From Qipengyuania psychrotolerans (GTDB taxonomy: Bacteria; Pseudomonadota; Alphaproteobacteria; Sphingomonadales; Sphingomonadaceae), in assembly GCF_019711355.1 (NCBI RefSeq), contig NZ_CP081297.1:806001-870000 (forward strand): a stretch of DNA of 64,000 bases, given 5' to 3'. Under the pieces are notes generated by a model, which was not told the origin of the DNA, searched no databases, and was given only the letters and a program-made list of their open reading frames with translations. Shown piece after piece: positions 35,127 through 42,987 of this stretch. The position numbers were made by a program, and so were the translations under genes. Position 1 is the stretch's first letter. Every line of letters starts with the position of its first letter.

Positions 35127-35156
35127 ACAGTCTGGAGATAGACTGCCCACAGTCTG
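35127..35156 (+). promoter_or_regulatory. ACAGTCTG repeat operator upstream of the lipoprotein pair
   Basis: Two direct copies of ACAGTCTG (35127-35134 and 35149-35156) are 22 bases apart, two helical turns, with an inverted AGACTG (35140-35145) between them, giving two overlapping dyads. The second copy ends 2 bases before a -35 box, a position typical of an activator site. Confidence 0.55.
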
Positions 35157-35158
35157 TA

Positions 35159-35186
35159 TTGACCCAGAATTTCGCTGAATTATATT
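35159..35186 (+). promoter_or_regulatory. Sigma-70-like promoter for the lipoprotein pair
   Basis: TTGACC (35159-35164), 16-base spacer, TATATT (35181-35186), in an AT-rich stretch. Transcription would begin near 35194, leaving a leader of about 60 bases. Confidence 0.6.
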
Positions 35187-35252
35187 TCGCGACGTCCATC
35201 GTGACGCATCGATACGGAATCATTCGGTCGGTGGAACAGGGGTAAATTCCAG

Positions 35253-35948
35253 ATGAAAAAATCGTTTGCAGCGCTTGGTCTGCTGAGCCTTGGTGCCTGC
35301 GCTTCGCCTTATGTCGGCACGCCGTATACCGCACCCGCAGTGCCGGTAACTTCAGTTGCCATTGTGGACGATACCTTGGCCGATGACGCTGTGGCTTACG
35401 AAGCCGCTTCGACCATGGGCAATTTCGGCCTGATCGGCGGACTTATCGACGCAGGCGTGCAGGCATCGCGCAAGGACCGCGTGAACGACGCCCTTGAAAG
35501 CGTGAACCACACGCCGGAAGCCAATTTCGAAGCATTCCTGATCGAAGCACTTGCCGAAGCTAATATCGAAGCCGCCATGCTCGAAGGTCCGGACCGCGAA
35601 AAGCGCAAGTTCCTTGAAAGCTATCCAACCGCTCCGGCTGGTGTGCAGGCGCTTATCGACTTCAACGTCACCACCTACGGTTACGTCAATGCTGGCAACC
35701 AGATGTGGCGCCCGACCGTGGCTGCAGACGTCAAGATGATCGATGCTGGAACCGGCAAGACGCTGATGGAAAACCGCATCGTTTACAATGCTGTCGATGC
35801 ACAGGCCGGTGTTGTCACCATCGCACCGAACCCTGACTATGTGTTCCAGAACCGTGAAGACATGATTTCGCAGCCGGAACGCCTCGCTGAAGGCATCGAC
35901 GTGGCGCTCAAGGAAGTTGCCAACACCGCCGTTCGCTTGATGCGCTAG
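35253..35948 (+). CDS. Hypothetical lipoprotein A of a two-gene operon
   Basis: Predicted lipoprotein of 231 residues: signal peptide MKKSFAALGLLSLGAC with the lipobox Cys at 16. The mature protein has an Ala/Gly-rich helix (about 50-70, FGLIGGLIDAGVQAS), charged helices with many Glu residues, and a C-terminal domain with a beta-like pattern from about 125. No known family recognised. It lies behind a convincing promoter with repeat sequences and is followed after 13 bases by a second lipoprotein gene. Envelope function is inferred only from the signal. Confidence 0.78.
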   Translation: MKKSFAALGLLSLGACASPYVGTPYTAPAVPVTSVAIVDDTLADDAVAYEAASTMGNFGLIGGLIDAGVQASRKDRVNDALESVNHTPEANFEAFLIEALAEANIEAAMLEGPDREKRKFLESYPTAPAGVQALIDFNVTTYGYVNAGNQMWRPTVAADVKMIDAGTGKTLMENRIVYNAVDAQAGVVTIAPNPDYVFQNREDMISQPERLAEGIDVALKEVANTAVRLMR

Positions 35949-35961
35949 GGAGCTGGGACCG

Positions 35962-36594
35962 ATGCGGACCAAATTCCTCGCGCTGGCTGCTGCTTCGGCA
36001 GTTGTCGCTGGCTGTGCCACGACGGCTCCGATCTATCCGGCGACGCTTGCGTTCGACCGGGCAGATTGCTCGACTACGCCCGAAACGGTGACGGCGATCA
36101 GCCTGACGCCGGACAAGGACAAGAAGGTCTGGGTGCTCGATAACGAGCTTTCAGCTTCCGGTCCCTGTCTGGAGCGTGCCGGTCATTCGGCACCGTACAT
36201 GGTCTTTGCGCTGCCCGAGCCGGGCCGTGCGAAGATGGTGGAACTGGGTGCGGGTCTCGATCTTGCCCGCGTCTTGTCGCCGCAGGTGGTACTGCTGGAT
36301 GCAGAAGGCGTGGAAACCCGCTCCTTCACGCGTGATCAGTACATGTTCCGCCCGGGTCTTCTTTCGGTGCAGTTCGTACCGCAGGAAAACGAGCGTTATG
36401 CCATGGTCACGGTAGATCCCGAACCCATCGGTCAGAGCCACGATACAATCGTCTCGGGAACATCGACGACGACCATCTACACCGGCTTCGGTGCGTCAAA
36501 CTGGCGCAGCGGCCACGAAGCGATGATGTCGCGCGGTTTCTCGTACGAAGGTCCGGTCCGCGCTCTGGTCTATCGTACGGACAAGGACGACTAG
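35962..36594 (+). CDS. Hypothetical lipoprotein B of a two-gene operon
   Basis: Predicted lipoprotein of 210 residues: MRTKFLALAAASAVVAGC with Cys at 18. The mature part is beta-rich, with two Cys (about 36 and 69) that may form a disulfide, and a Thr/Ser-rich segment near 165-175 (SGTSTTTIYTG). The layout recalls MalM-like periplasmic proteins, but the resemblance is weak and no family is claimed. A GGAG ribosome site precedes the ATG and a strong terminator follows the stop, so the two lipoprotein genes make one transcript. Confidence 0.78.
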   Translation: MRTKFLALAAASAVVAGCATTAPIYPATLAFDRADCSTTPETVTAISLTPDKDKKVWVLDNELSASGPCLERAGHSAPYMVFALPEPGRAKMVELGAGLDLARVLSPQVVLLDAEGVETRSFTRDQYMFRPGLLSVQFVPQENERYAMVTVDPEPIGQSHDTIVSGTSTTTIYTGFGASNWRSGHEAMMSRGFSYEGPVRALVYRTDKDD

Positions 36595-36614
36595 GCACGG
36601 TCGCAATGCAATCG

Positions 36615-36651
36615 AAAGGGCGGGGACGGTGCAAATCGTTTCCGCCCTTTT
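36615..36651 (+). terminator. Intrinsic terminator of the lipoprotein operon
   Basis: AAAGGGCGG (36615-36623) pairs with CCGCCCTTT (36642-36650); the T-run is part of the 3' arm and extends one base further. It lies 21 bases after the second lipoprotein stop. Confidence 0.85.
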
Positions 36652-36698
36652 CGTATCTGCACTTTGAAGGCAGCAAAACTGCGCCTAGTCTCGGGCGC

Positions 36699-37688
36699 AT
36701 GACGAACCGATTGGCTTTTGCGCCCGCAACCCTTGCACTGTTCCTTGCATCTTGCGGCGGTCCCGCACGCGAGGAAGCGCCCTCTGCTCAGATCGAGGCG
36801 GACTGGCCGACGATCCCCGAAGGCGCGATTTTCGGGCAGCCCAGCGCGGTTGATGTCGACAGCCACGGACACGTCTTCGTGCTCCACCGCGCGGGCCGGG
36901 AATGGGAGGAGCCGTTTACCGACGAGACGATTGCTGACCCGACCGTTTTCATGTTCTCGCCCGACGGCGCCTTGCTGGCGCAGTGGGGAGCAGGCACCTT
37001 AATCATGCCGCACGGCCTTTCGGTGGACGAGGACGATAACGTCTGGATCACCGACGTCGCCCGCGAGCAGGTCTTGCGGTTCTCCCACGAGGGAGCCGAG
37101 CAAGCTGCATGGGGCGTGCGGGGCGAGGCTGGGCAGGACGGCAAGCATTTCGGCCGCCCGGCAGACGTCGCCTTTCTCGGTGACAAGGTCCTTGTGGCCG
37201 ATGGCTACACCAACGACCGCATCGCCGTCTTTGACCGCCAAGGCGCATATCTGGGCGCGTGGGGTGAGGAAGGGCAGGGCGCCGGAGAGCTGGACCTGCC
37301 GCACGGTGTCTCCACCGATGGGGACAAGGTCTATGTCGCCGACCGCGAGAACGCGCGCATTTCGGTTTTCTCGACTGCCGGCGAACCCGTGGATCAATGG
37401 CGCGGGGTCGATCGCGGCCACACTTACAGTGTCAAACCGCTGGGTGCGGGTTGGACAGTTGCGGTGGAGGGGCGCGACATGATCGATCGAAATGGCGCAA
37501 TGGTGCGTGTCTACCGGCCCGATGGCACCGTAGACCGGTCCTTCGATCTGCGCCTGCCGGGCGATAATGCCAGCCTTGGACACGACATCGCCCTCGACAG
37601 GCAGGGGCGCGCATACATGATCGATGTTTATGGCAACCGTGTCGTGCGGTTCGATCTTACGCCATCTTCACCAACTGAAAGCGAATAG
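36699..37688 (+). CDS. NHL-repeat lipoprotein (peptidylamidoglycolate-lyase-like beta-propeller)
   Basis: Predicted lipoprotein of 329 residues: MTNRLAFAPATLALFLASC ends with a lipobox Cys at 19. The mature protein is a beta-propeller with NHL repeats (for example MPHGLSVDEDDNVWITD, LPHGVSTDGDKVYVADREN, LGHDIALDRQGRAYMIDVY). Such proteins are often annotated as peptidyl-alpha-hydroxyglycine alpha-amidating lyase, but bacterial activity is rarely shown. The start at 36699 is chosen since a longer reading would overlap the terminator. Lies 41 bases upstream of the decarboxylase gene on the same strand. Confidence 0.83.
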   Translation: MTNRLAFAPATLALFLASCGGPAREEAPSAQIEADWPTIPEGAIFGQPSAVDVDSHGHVFVLHRAGREWEEPFTDETIADPTVFMFSPDGALLAQWGAGTLIMPHGLSVDEDDNVWITDVAREQVLRFSHEGAEQAAWGVRGEAGQDGKHFGRPADVAFLGDKVLVADGYTNDRIAVFDRQGAYLGAWGEEGQGAGELDLPHGVSTDGDKVYVADRENARISVFSTAGEPVDQWRGVDRGHTYSVKPLGAGWTVAVEGRDMIDRNGAMVRVYRPDGTVDRSFDLRLPGDNASLGHDIALDRQGRAYMIDVYGNRVVRFDLTPSSPTESE

Positions 37689-37729
37689 CCCTCTTTCCCT
37701 ACGCGGGCGCACACCCTAAGTCGCGGGAC

Positions 37730-38908
37730 ATGGAAACCAAAGCCGGCGATCCGGGCGCTTTCGCCCATTTCGATCTCAATCGTGTCGACAGCCCCGCCTT
37801 CGTAGTCGATGCTGCGAAACTGCGTTCGAACTGCCAGATACTGGCCGATATCCGCGACGCTGCGGACATCAAGGTGCTGGCCGCGCTCAAGGCATTTTCG
37901 ATGTGGGCCACCGCGCCGATCATTGGCGAATATCTCGACGGGGTTTGCACATCGGGCCTGTGGGAAGCGCGCCTCGCGTCCGAATTCTACGACGGGGAAA
38001 TCGCCACCTATTCCGCTGCGTTCAAGCCCGAAGAGCTGGACGAGGTTTGCCGCCTGTCGGATCATGTCATCTTCAATTCGCCCGGCCAGATGGAACGCGC
38101 GACGCTGATCCTCGAAGCGGCCCGAGCGTCCGGTCAGAATTTCGACGTGGGCCTGCGCATCAATCCGATGCATCCCACCGGCGAGGTGCCGCGATATGAT
38201 CCTTCAAGCCCGGGGAGCCGCCTTGGCTTTCCGATCGACCAGCTTACGCCAGAAATCATGGAAGGCGTGGACGGCATTCACTTCCACAACCTGTGCGAGC
38301 AGGATTTCGAGCCGCTCCACGATACCTGGGACAAGGTGTTCGACGCGATCGAACCGTGGTTCGGGCAGTTGAAGTGGATCAATATGGGCGGCGGCCATCA
38401 CATCACCCGGGCCGACTACCAGCGCGAGGAGCTGGTCGAGTTTCTCAAGGACGCCAAGGAAGACACGGGTGCGGAAATCTATCTCGAACCCGGTGAAGCA
38501 GTTGCGCTGGACGCCGGCATCCTCGTCGGCACGATCCTCGATACCGGCCACAACGGACTGCCGGTGGCAGTCGCAGACATCTCGGCCACTTGCCATATGC
38601 CTGACGTGATCGAAGCGCCTTACCGCCCCGCCATGCTGGGCGAAGCTCAAGGCGCGGACACTCCTGAAGTGCGGATCGGCGGACCCTCCTGCCTCGCTGG
38701 CGATGTCATTGGTGATTATCGCATTGAAGGCGGCGCAGAGGTGGGCAAGCGCTTCGCTTTCCTTGATCAGGCGCATTATTCGATGGTCAAGACCAACACT
38801 TTCAACGGCGTCCAGCTTCCGAGCATTTACCTCTGGGATAGCGACATCGACCAGCTCGAACTGGTGAAAGAGTTCGGATACGACACCTTTCGCGACCGGC
38901 TGAGCTAA
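37730..38908 (+). CDS. nspC: Carboxynorspermidine/carboxyspermidine decarboxylase
   Basis: Fold-type III PLP decarboxylase of 392 residues. The PLP lysine is in VLAALKAFSMWAT, the phosphate-binding segment is MGGGHHITRADY, and the C-terminal active-site Cys region reads IGGPSCLAGDVIGDY, which is characteristic of NspC rather than of diaminopimelate or ornithine decarboxylase. It converts carboxyspermidine (or carboxynorspermidine) to spermidine (norspermidine). It is separated from its partner dehydrogenase by three lipoprotein genes. Confidence 0.95.
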   Translation: METKAGDPGAFAHFDLNRVDSPAFVVDAAKLRSNCQILADIRDAADIKVLAALKAFSMWATAPIIGEYLDGVCTSGLWEARLASEFYDGEIATYSAAFKPEELDEVCRLSDHVIFNSPGQMERATLILEAARASGQNFDVGLRINPMHPTGEVPRYDPSSPGSRLGFPIDQLTPEIMEGVDGIHFHNLCEQDFEPLHDTWDKVFDAIEPWFGQLKWINMGGGHHITRADYQREELVEFLKDAKEDTGAEIYLEPGEAVALDAGILVGTILDTGHNGLPVAVADISATCHMPDVIEAPYRPAMLGEAQGADTPEVRIGGPSCLAGDVIGDYRIEGGAEVGKRFAFLDQAHYSMVKTNTFNGVQLPSIYLWDSDIDQLELVKEFGYDTFRDRLS

Positions 38909-38921
38909 AGGCGCGGCAGCG

Positions 38922-39893
38922 TTATCGCAGCGGGCTGCGCATCCAGGGCCGCACGGCGCCCGGCTGGATGCGTTCGAGCATCTCCAGGCGCCGGGCCTGC
39001 CGGATCTCGAGGCTCAGCGTTAGCAGACTAGATCTCCGCCGCTTGAATGAGCCGGGAGTGGTGCCGAAGAATGCCTGGAATTCGCGTATCTGGTGGGCCT
39101 GATCGAAGAACCTGAGCAGAATGTCCTGCTCTTCCTCGTCAGCTACACCGCAGAGCCGCGCGGCAAGATCCAGGATCCGCGCGCGGCGCATAATCTGTTT
39201 TGGAGTAAGGCCGAAATCGCGCTTGGCTATTCTCTGGAGCTGCCTGGGGGTGACGCCTTCGCGGTCTGCGAAGTCGTTGAGCATCACGTTGGGGTCTCGA
39301 AACGCCTGCAACTCCAGCGCTTGCGAAAGCGGGTCCGGCGCGGGGACGTTATTCTTCTCGATATAATTCGCCAGCCAGCTCTCGATCTTCTTCAGCCACC
39401 TGCCCGGATCGATGCCGGGTTCGTATAAACCCGTTACGGTATGATCGCCGATGCCCACGCTCTCGATCGAGGTGATACGGTCGAGCATATCGTGCTCATC
39501 CAGTCCGAAGAGGGCGCGCATCGCGCCCGGGCGAAACATCAGTCCCGCAACCTTTATCCCCCCTTTGTAACGCAGCGGCATCGCTTTGGAATGTTGGCCG
39601 CACAGGAATGTCTCGTCGCGGATTTCCAGCGGACCGTCTGCGGTGGTAGCGACCCAATCGACCTCGACGGCAGAGCGCAGGTAGGCTGCGTCGTTACAAA
39701 GCAGCCCTTCAAGTGAGGCATCGTCTTCCGCAGCAGCAACCGCCACCATCGACCGGCTGACCCATTTGCGCAGCCGCCAGTCAGGTTCACGGTTGAACGC
39801 GAGCGGAACCCCTGTGGCCGTGGCTCCTGTCCGCGGCTTCAAGCCAGCGGGTTCTTGCGCACTCACTACGCCATTCTTTTCAGAGCCAACCAT
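38922..39893 (-). CDS. AraC family transcriptional regulator
   Basis: 323 residues. The C-terminal AraC/XylS DNA-binding domain covers about 200-295, with the first helix-turn-helix in ADREGVTPRQLQRIAKRDFG and the second near FFDQAHQIREFQAFFGTTPG. The N-terminal 190 residues form a sensor region of unknown ligand. Its 3' end faces nspC with a 13-base gap, so control of the polyamine genes is possible but not indicated by any visible operator. Confidence 0.88.
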   Translation of the reverse strand: MVGSEKNGVVSAQEPAGLKPRTGATATGVPLAFNREPDWRLRKWVSRSMVAVAAAEDDASLEGLLCNDAAYLRSAVEVDWVATTADGPLEIRDETFLCGQHSKAMPLRYKGGIKVAGLMFRPGAMRALFGLDEHDMLDRITSIESVGIGDHTVTGLYEPGIDPGRWLKKIESWLANYIEKNNVPAPDPLSQALELQAFRDPNVMLNDFADREGVTPRQLQRIAKRDFGLTPKQIMRRARILDLAARLCGVADEEEQDILLRFFDQAHQIREFQAFFGTTPGSFKRRRSSLLTLSLEIRQARRLEMLERIQPGAVRPWMRSPLR

Positions 39894-39995
39894 CAGACAC
39901 TTCTAGGTAAGTTCCTGCTCGTGTCACGGTCTAGGGGACGCAATCGGGGGACTGGATACGTATATTTGCGGCCTCGCTGCGTTCGGACAATCAAG

Positions 39996-40955
39996 TCATG
40001 CTCTCAGTTCATCATCCGGACGCAGCTTGTTAAGCGTCAGCGCGAGGTCTGCCAGCTTGGCAAACTGGTCGATAGTCTGGCGCACCATGCGGCCATCCTC
40101 GGTGTGATCGAGAGAGCCGCTTTCGAACATATTCCCGCTCTTGATGGCCATCACCATGCTGCCGCCGGAAAACAGAACCGAGCTGTCCTTGCCGCCAAGT
40201 GCTTGCTCCATTGCCAGCAGGCGTTCGATATATTCCGGATGCATCAGCCAGCGCGCTTCTGTCTGGTCGGTCGTGTAAACGTCAAAGCGGTCCTCGAATT
40301 GGGGGCTTACCATTTGAGCGCGGTCGAGAATGTGGCCGTCGATCTTGATGGTATCTTTCGCCCCGCCGAAAAATTTGCCGAAAGCGCGATCTGGGGCGAG
40401 CAAAGTGGAGCCGTGAAAGTTCTGTTCGAAGCTGATCGACAGGATTGCGCCGCGAAATACGGTGACCCAGCGGCGGTTCTTTCCAGAGCCGCGGCGTTCT
40501 TCGAGATGCGCTTCGTGTAGCATGAGTGTGTGGCCGCCGGTTTCGCCTGACCACATGTCTTCGAAACTTGACCGGTCATGGGAAGGCAGCATCGAAAAAG
40601 CCTTGGCCTTGTCGAACGGGTCGCTGCGTTCGCAGTCATGGCAGTATTCCAGGCCCAGCGCATTCGCGATTGCTTCGTTGATCCCGGTCTTGACCTGTTT
40701 CTTGGCCTTGGTCTTGGGAATTTGGCTCCACGCCCAGGCACCTGCGAATGCGGCCGCAGTCATCCACATCTTGGGTTCGGTGGGGATCGGAGCGAGAATG
40801 AACATGAACGCGGCAAGCGGGAGCAGTACAAGGCCTGCCTTGAATATCCGGTCATGCGATTGCGCGATGGCATCTTCGCGAACCGTGCGCTGGCCATTCA
40901 GCCAATCGCCCAGCTCACCCGCCATCAGCCGGTCCGCATCGGGATATTCGATCAC
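39996..40955 (-). CDS. DUF3137 domain membrane protein
   Basis: About 319 residues. Two hydrophobic segments (about 40-58 and 62-80) follow a short cytoplasmic start, then a long soluble DUF3137 region with a C-H-D-C pair (YCHDCERSDPFDK). DUF3137 proteins are often encoded beside lemA, as here, divergently. The start is set at GTG 40955 (IEYPDADRLMAG follows) with an AGGGGG-type site before it; the longer frame from 41036 would run into lemA. Function unknown. Confidence 0.75.
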   Translation of the reverse strand: MIEYPDADRLMAGELGDWLNGQRTVREDAIAQSHDRIFKAGLVLLPLAAFMFILAPIPTEPKMWMTAAAFAGAWAWSQIPKTKAKKQVKTGINEAIANALGLEYCHDCERSDPFDKAKAFSMLPSHDRSSFEDMWSGETGGHTLMLHEAHLEERRGSGKNRRWVTVFRGAILSISFEQNFHGSTLLAPDRAFGKFFGGAKDTIKIDGHILDRAQMVSPQFEDRFDVYTTDQTEARWLMHPEYIERLLAMEQALGGKDSSVLFSGGSMVMAIKSGNMFESGSLDHTEDGRMVRQTIDQFAKLADLALTLNKLRPDDELRA

Positions 40956-41020
40956 GCGTACTTTCCCCCTTAACCCTTGCAGTCTATCATAGCGAGGCAA
41001 GTCGAATAGGGGGTTAAGAA

Positions 41021-41578
41021 ATGAACGTTCTGACATTCGCCGTGATCGGCGTGGTGGTGTTGCTGGCTATCGTGGTGGTCGGCATTTACAACCGGCTGGT
41101 GGGCCTTCGCCAATCGGTAAATCAGGGCGTTGCCGATATCGACGCGCAATTACGCCAGCGCCACGACCTCATTCCCAACCTCGTTGAAACGGTCAAAGGC
41201 TATGCGGGGCACGAAAAGGAAACGCTGGATTCGGTGATTTCCGCCAGAAATCAGGCTGCTAACGGCCCGATCTCATCCAGCGATGAACAGGGCTTGCGCG
41301 TTGCACTGGACCGGTTGCTGGCCTTGGGCGAAGCTTATCCAGACCTCAAGGCGAGCGCCAATTTCCAGGAATTGCAGCGCGAACTGACGCATGTCGAAGA
41401 CAAGCTGGCAGCCGCCCGGCGCGCGCTGAATGCCGCCGTTTCGCGTTACAACACCGGCCGCGAGAGTTTTCCGGCCGTGCTGTTTGCAGGGGCGCTGGGT
41501 TTCAACCAGGCCGACTTCCACCGGCTGGACGATAGCGAGAAGGGCGTGGTCGATCAGGTGCCCACGGTCGGCTTCTAA
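41021..41578 (+). CDS. LemA family protein
   Basis: LemA protein of 185 residues: one N-terminal membrane helix (about 4-23) and a long alpha-helical domain. The conserved block IYNRLVGLRQSVNQGVADID, then QRHDLIPNLVETVKGYAGHE, is intact. An AGGGGG ribosome site precedes the ATG. The molecular role of LemA is unresolved; its pairing with a DUF3137 gene is common and suggests a joint envelope function. Confidence 0.93.
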   Translation: MNVLTFAVIGVVVLLAIVVVGIYNRLVGLRQSVNQGVADIDAQLRQRHDLIPNLVETVKGYAGHEKETLDSVISARNQAANGPISSSDEQGLRVALDRLLALGEAYPDLKASANFQELQRELTHVEDKLAAARRALNAAVSRYNTGRESFPAVLFAGALGFNQADFHRLDDSEKGVVDQVPTVGF

Positions 41579-41770
41579 CGGGTCATCTCACCGCACCTTT
41601 GCCCCGCCGCAGCGTGCGGCGCAGTTGAATTTCGCGTTGCACTATTCACTTGCGTTTCATGATCCAGAATTTATATGCGCCGCTCCGCTGCCCCAAGGGG
41701 ACTCTAAACCGCAAGGCAGCCCCTAGTACCGATTTGGTCTGAAACTTTACCGTTCAGGGGGTCCCTTGAG
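41579..41770 (+). promoter_or_regulatory. Structured leader of ornithine decarboxylase (possible speF RNA)
   Basis: 192 bases without a gene. The last 85 fold into consecutive small hairpins: GCTGCC (41687-41692) with GGCAGC (41715-41720), ACC/GGT (41728-41738), and CTGAA/TTCAG (41739-41757). An AGGGGG ribosome site follows at 41756-41761. Alphaproteobacterial ornithine decarboxylase genes are often preceded by the speF RNA motif, but I cannot confirm its consensus here. Confidence 0.4.
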
Positions 41771-42973
41771 TTGCACCACTATCCCGATGCCAAGGCTGTA
41801 GTCCGCGACCTTTCGCCGGACGAACCAATCATCCTCAACCGCCCGCACGCCGCTGCGCGCGCTGCCCGCTTCTTTGTCGAGAAGTTTCCGGGCAAGTCGC
41901 TCTACGCCGTAAAGGCTAACCCTTCGCCAGACTTGATCCGCATCCTGTGGGACAATGGTGTCACGCATTACGACGTCGCGTCGATCGCAGAAGTGCGCCT
42001 GACGCGTTCGGTGCTGCCTGATGCCACACTGTGCTTCATGCACCCGGTCAAATCGCGCAGCGCAATCCGCGAAGCCTATTTCGAACACGGGGTGAGGACC
42101 TTCAGCCTCGATTCGAGCGAAGAGCTTGCGAAGATCGTCGAGGCTACGCGCGACGGTGATGGCAATGACGCGCCCGACCTGCGGCTGTGCGTCCGCCTCC
42201 GCGTATCGAGCGAGCATGCGGCCCTCAGCCTTGCCAGCAAGTTCGGCTGCGACCTGATCGAAGCGCCCGCGCTGCTTCAGGAGAGCCGCCAGTTTGCCGA
42301 CTGGCTCGGTGTCTGTTTCCACGTGGGTAGCCAGGCCATGACGCCGTTCGCCTATGTCCAGGCACTGGACCGGACGCGTGCAGCAATTGCCGAAGCTTCG
42401 GTCGTAATCGACATGATCGATGTCGGTGGCGGCTTCCCCAGTGTCTATCCTGGCATGGAACCTCCCCCGCTTGAGGATTACTTCAAGCTCATCCACCAGC
42501 ACTTCTATGCGCTGCCGATCGCCTACAATGCTGAATTGTGGTGTGAGCCGGGCCGTGCGCTTTGCGCGGAATATTCATCCCTGGTGGTGAAGGTCGAGAA
42601 GCGCCGGGGCGATGAACTTTACATCAACGACGGCGCATATGGCGCGTTATTCGATGCGGCCCATGTGGACTGGAAATTCCCCGTTCGCCCGCTTGAAGAC
42701 GATCTGATCAAGCCGGAAATGGATTTCGCATTCTACGGCCCGACCTGCGATGATGCCGACTACATGCCGGGCCCGTTCGCGTTGCCGGAAGACATTCAGG
42801 CTGGCGACTATATCGAGATCGGCATGCTTGGCGCATATGGTGCGGCGATGAAGACCGATTTCAACGGCTTCGGATCAGCAGAGCGTTTCATCGTGGCCGA
42901 CGAACCGATGGCCAGTCTCTACGATGGCAGCCGTATGCGCCCGGAAACGGACAACGTGGTGAGCCTTCGCTAA
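41771..42973 (+). CDS. Ornithine decarboxylase (PLP fold type III)
   Basis: Alanine-racemase-fold decarboxylase of 400 residues that makes putrescine from ornithine. The PLP lysine lies in LYAVKANPSPDLI, the phosphate loop in DVGGGFPS, and the two C-terminal signatures are CEPGRALCAEYS and GPTCDDADYM, as in eukaryotic-type ornithine decarboxylases; no N-terminal lysine-type wing domain is present. The start is TTG, preceded by an AGGGGG site. Supplies putrescine to the carboxyspermidine route encoded upstream. A long leader suggests post-transcriptional control. Confidence 0.93.
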   Translation: MHHYPDAKAVVRDLSPDEPIILNRPHAAARAARFFVEKFPGKSLYAVKANPSPDLIRILWDNGVTHYDVASIAEVRLTRSVLPDATLCFMHPVKSRSAIREAYFEHGVRTFSLDSSEELAKIVEATRDGDGNDAPDLRLCVRLRVSSEHAALSLASKFGCDLIEAPALLQESRQFADWLGVCFHVGSQAMTPFAYVQALDRTRAAIAEASVVIDMIDVGGGFPSVYPGMEPPPLEDYFKLIHQHFYALPIAYNAELWCEPGRALCAEYSSLVVKVEKRRGDELYINDGAYGALFDAAHVDWKFPVRPLEDDLIKPEMDFAFYGPTCDDADYMPGPFALPEDIQAGDYIEIGMLGAYGAAMKTDFNGFGSAERFIVADEPMASLYDGSRMRPETDNVVSLR

Positions 42974-42987
42974 TTGGTGCGCTGGAT

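Noticed and set aside
33828..35150. 440-codon minus-strand frame opposite carboxyspermidine dehydrogenase
   Set aside because: Mirror frame without support.
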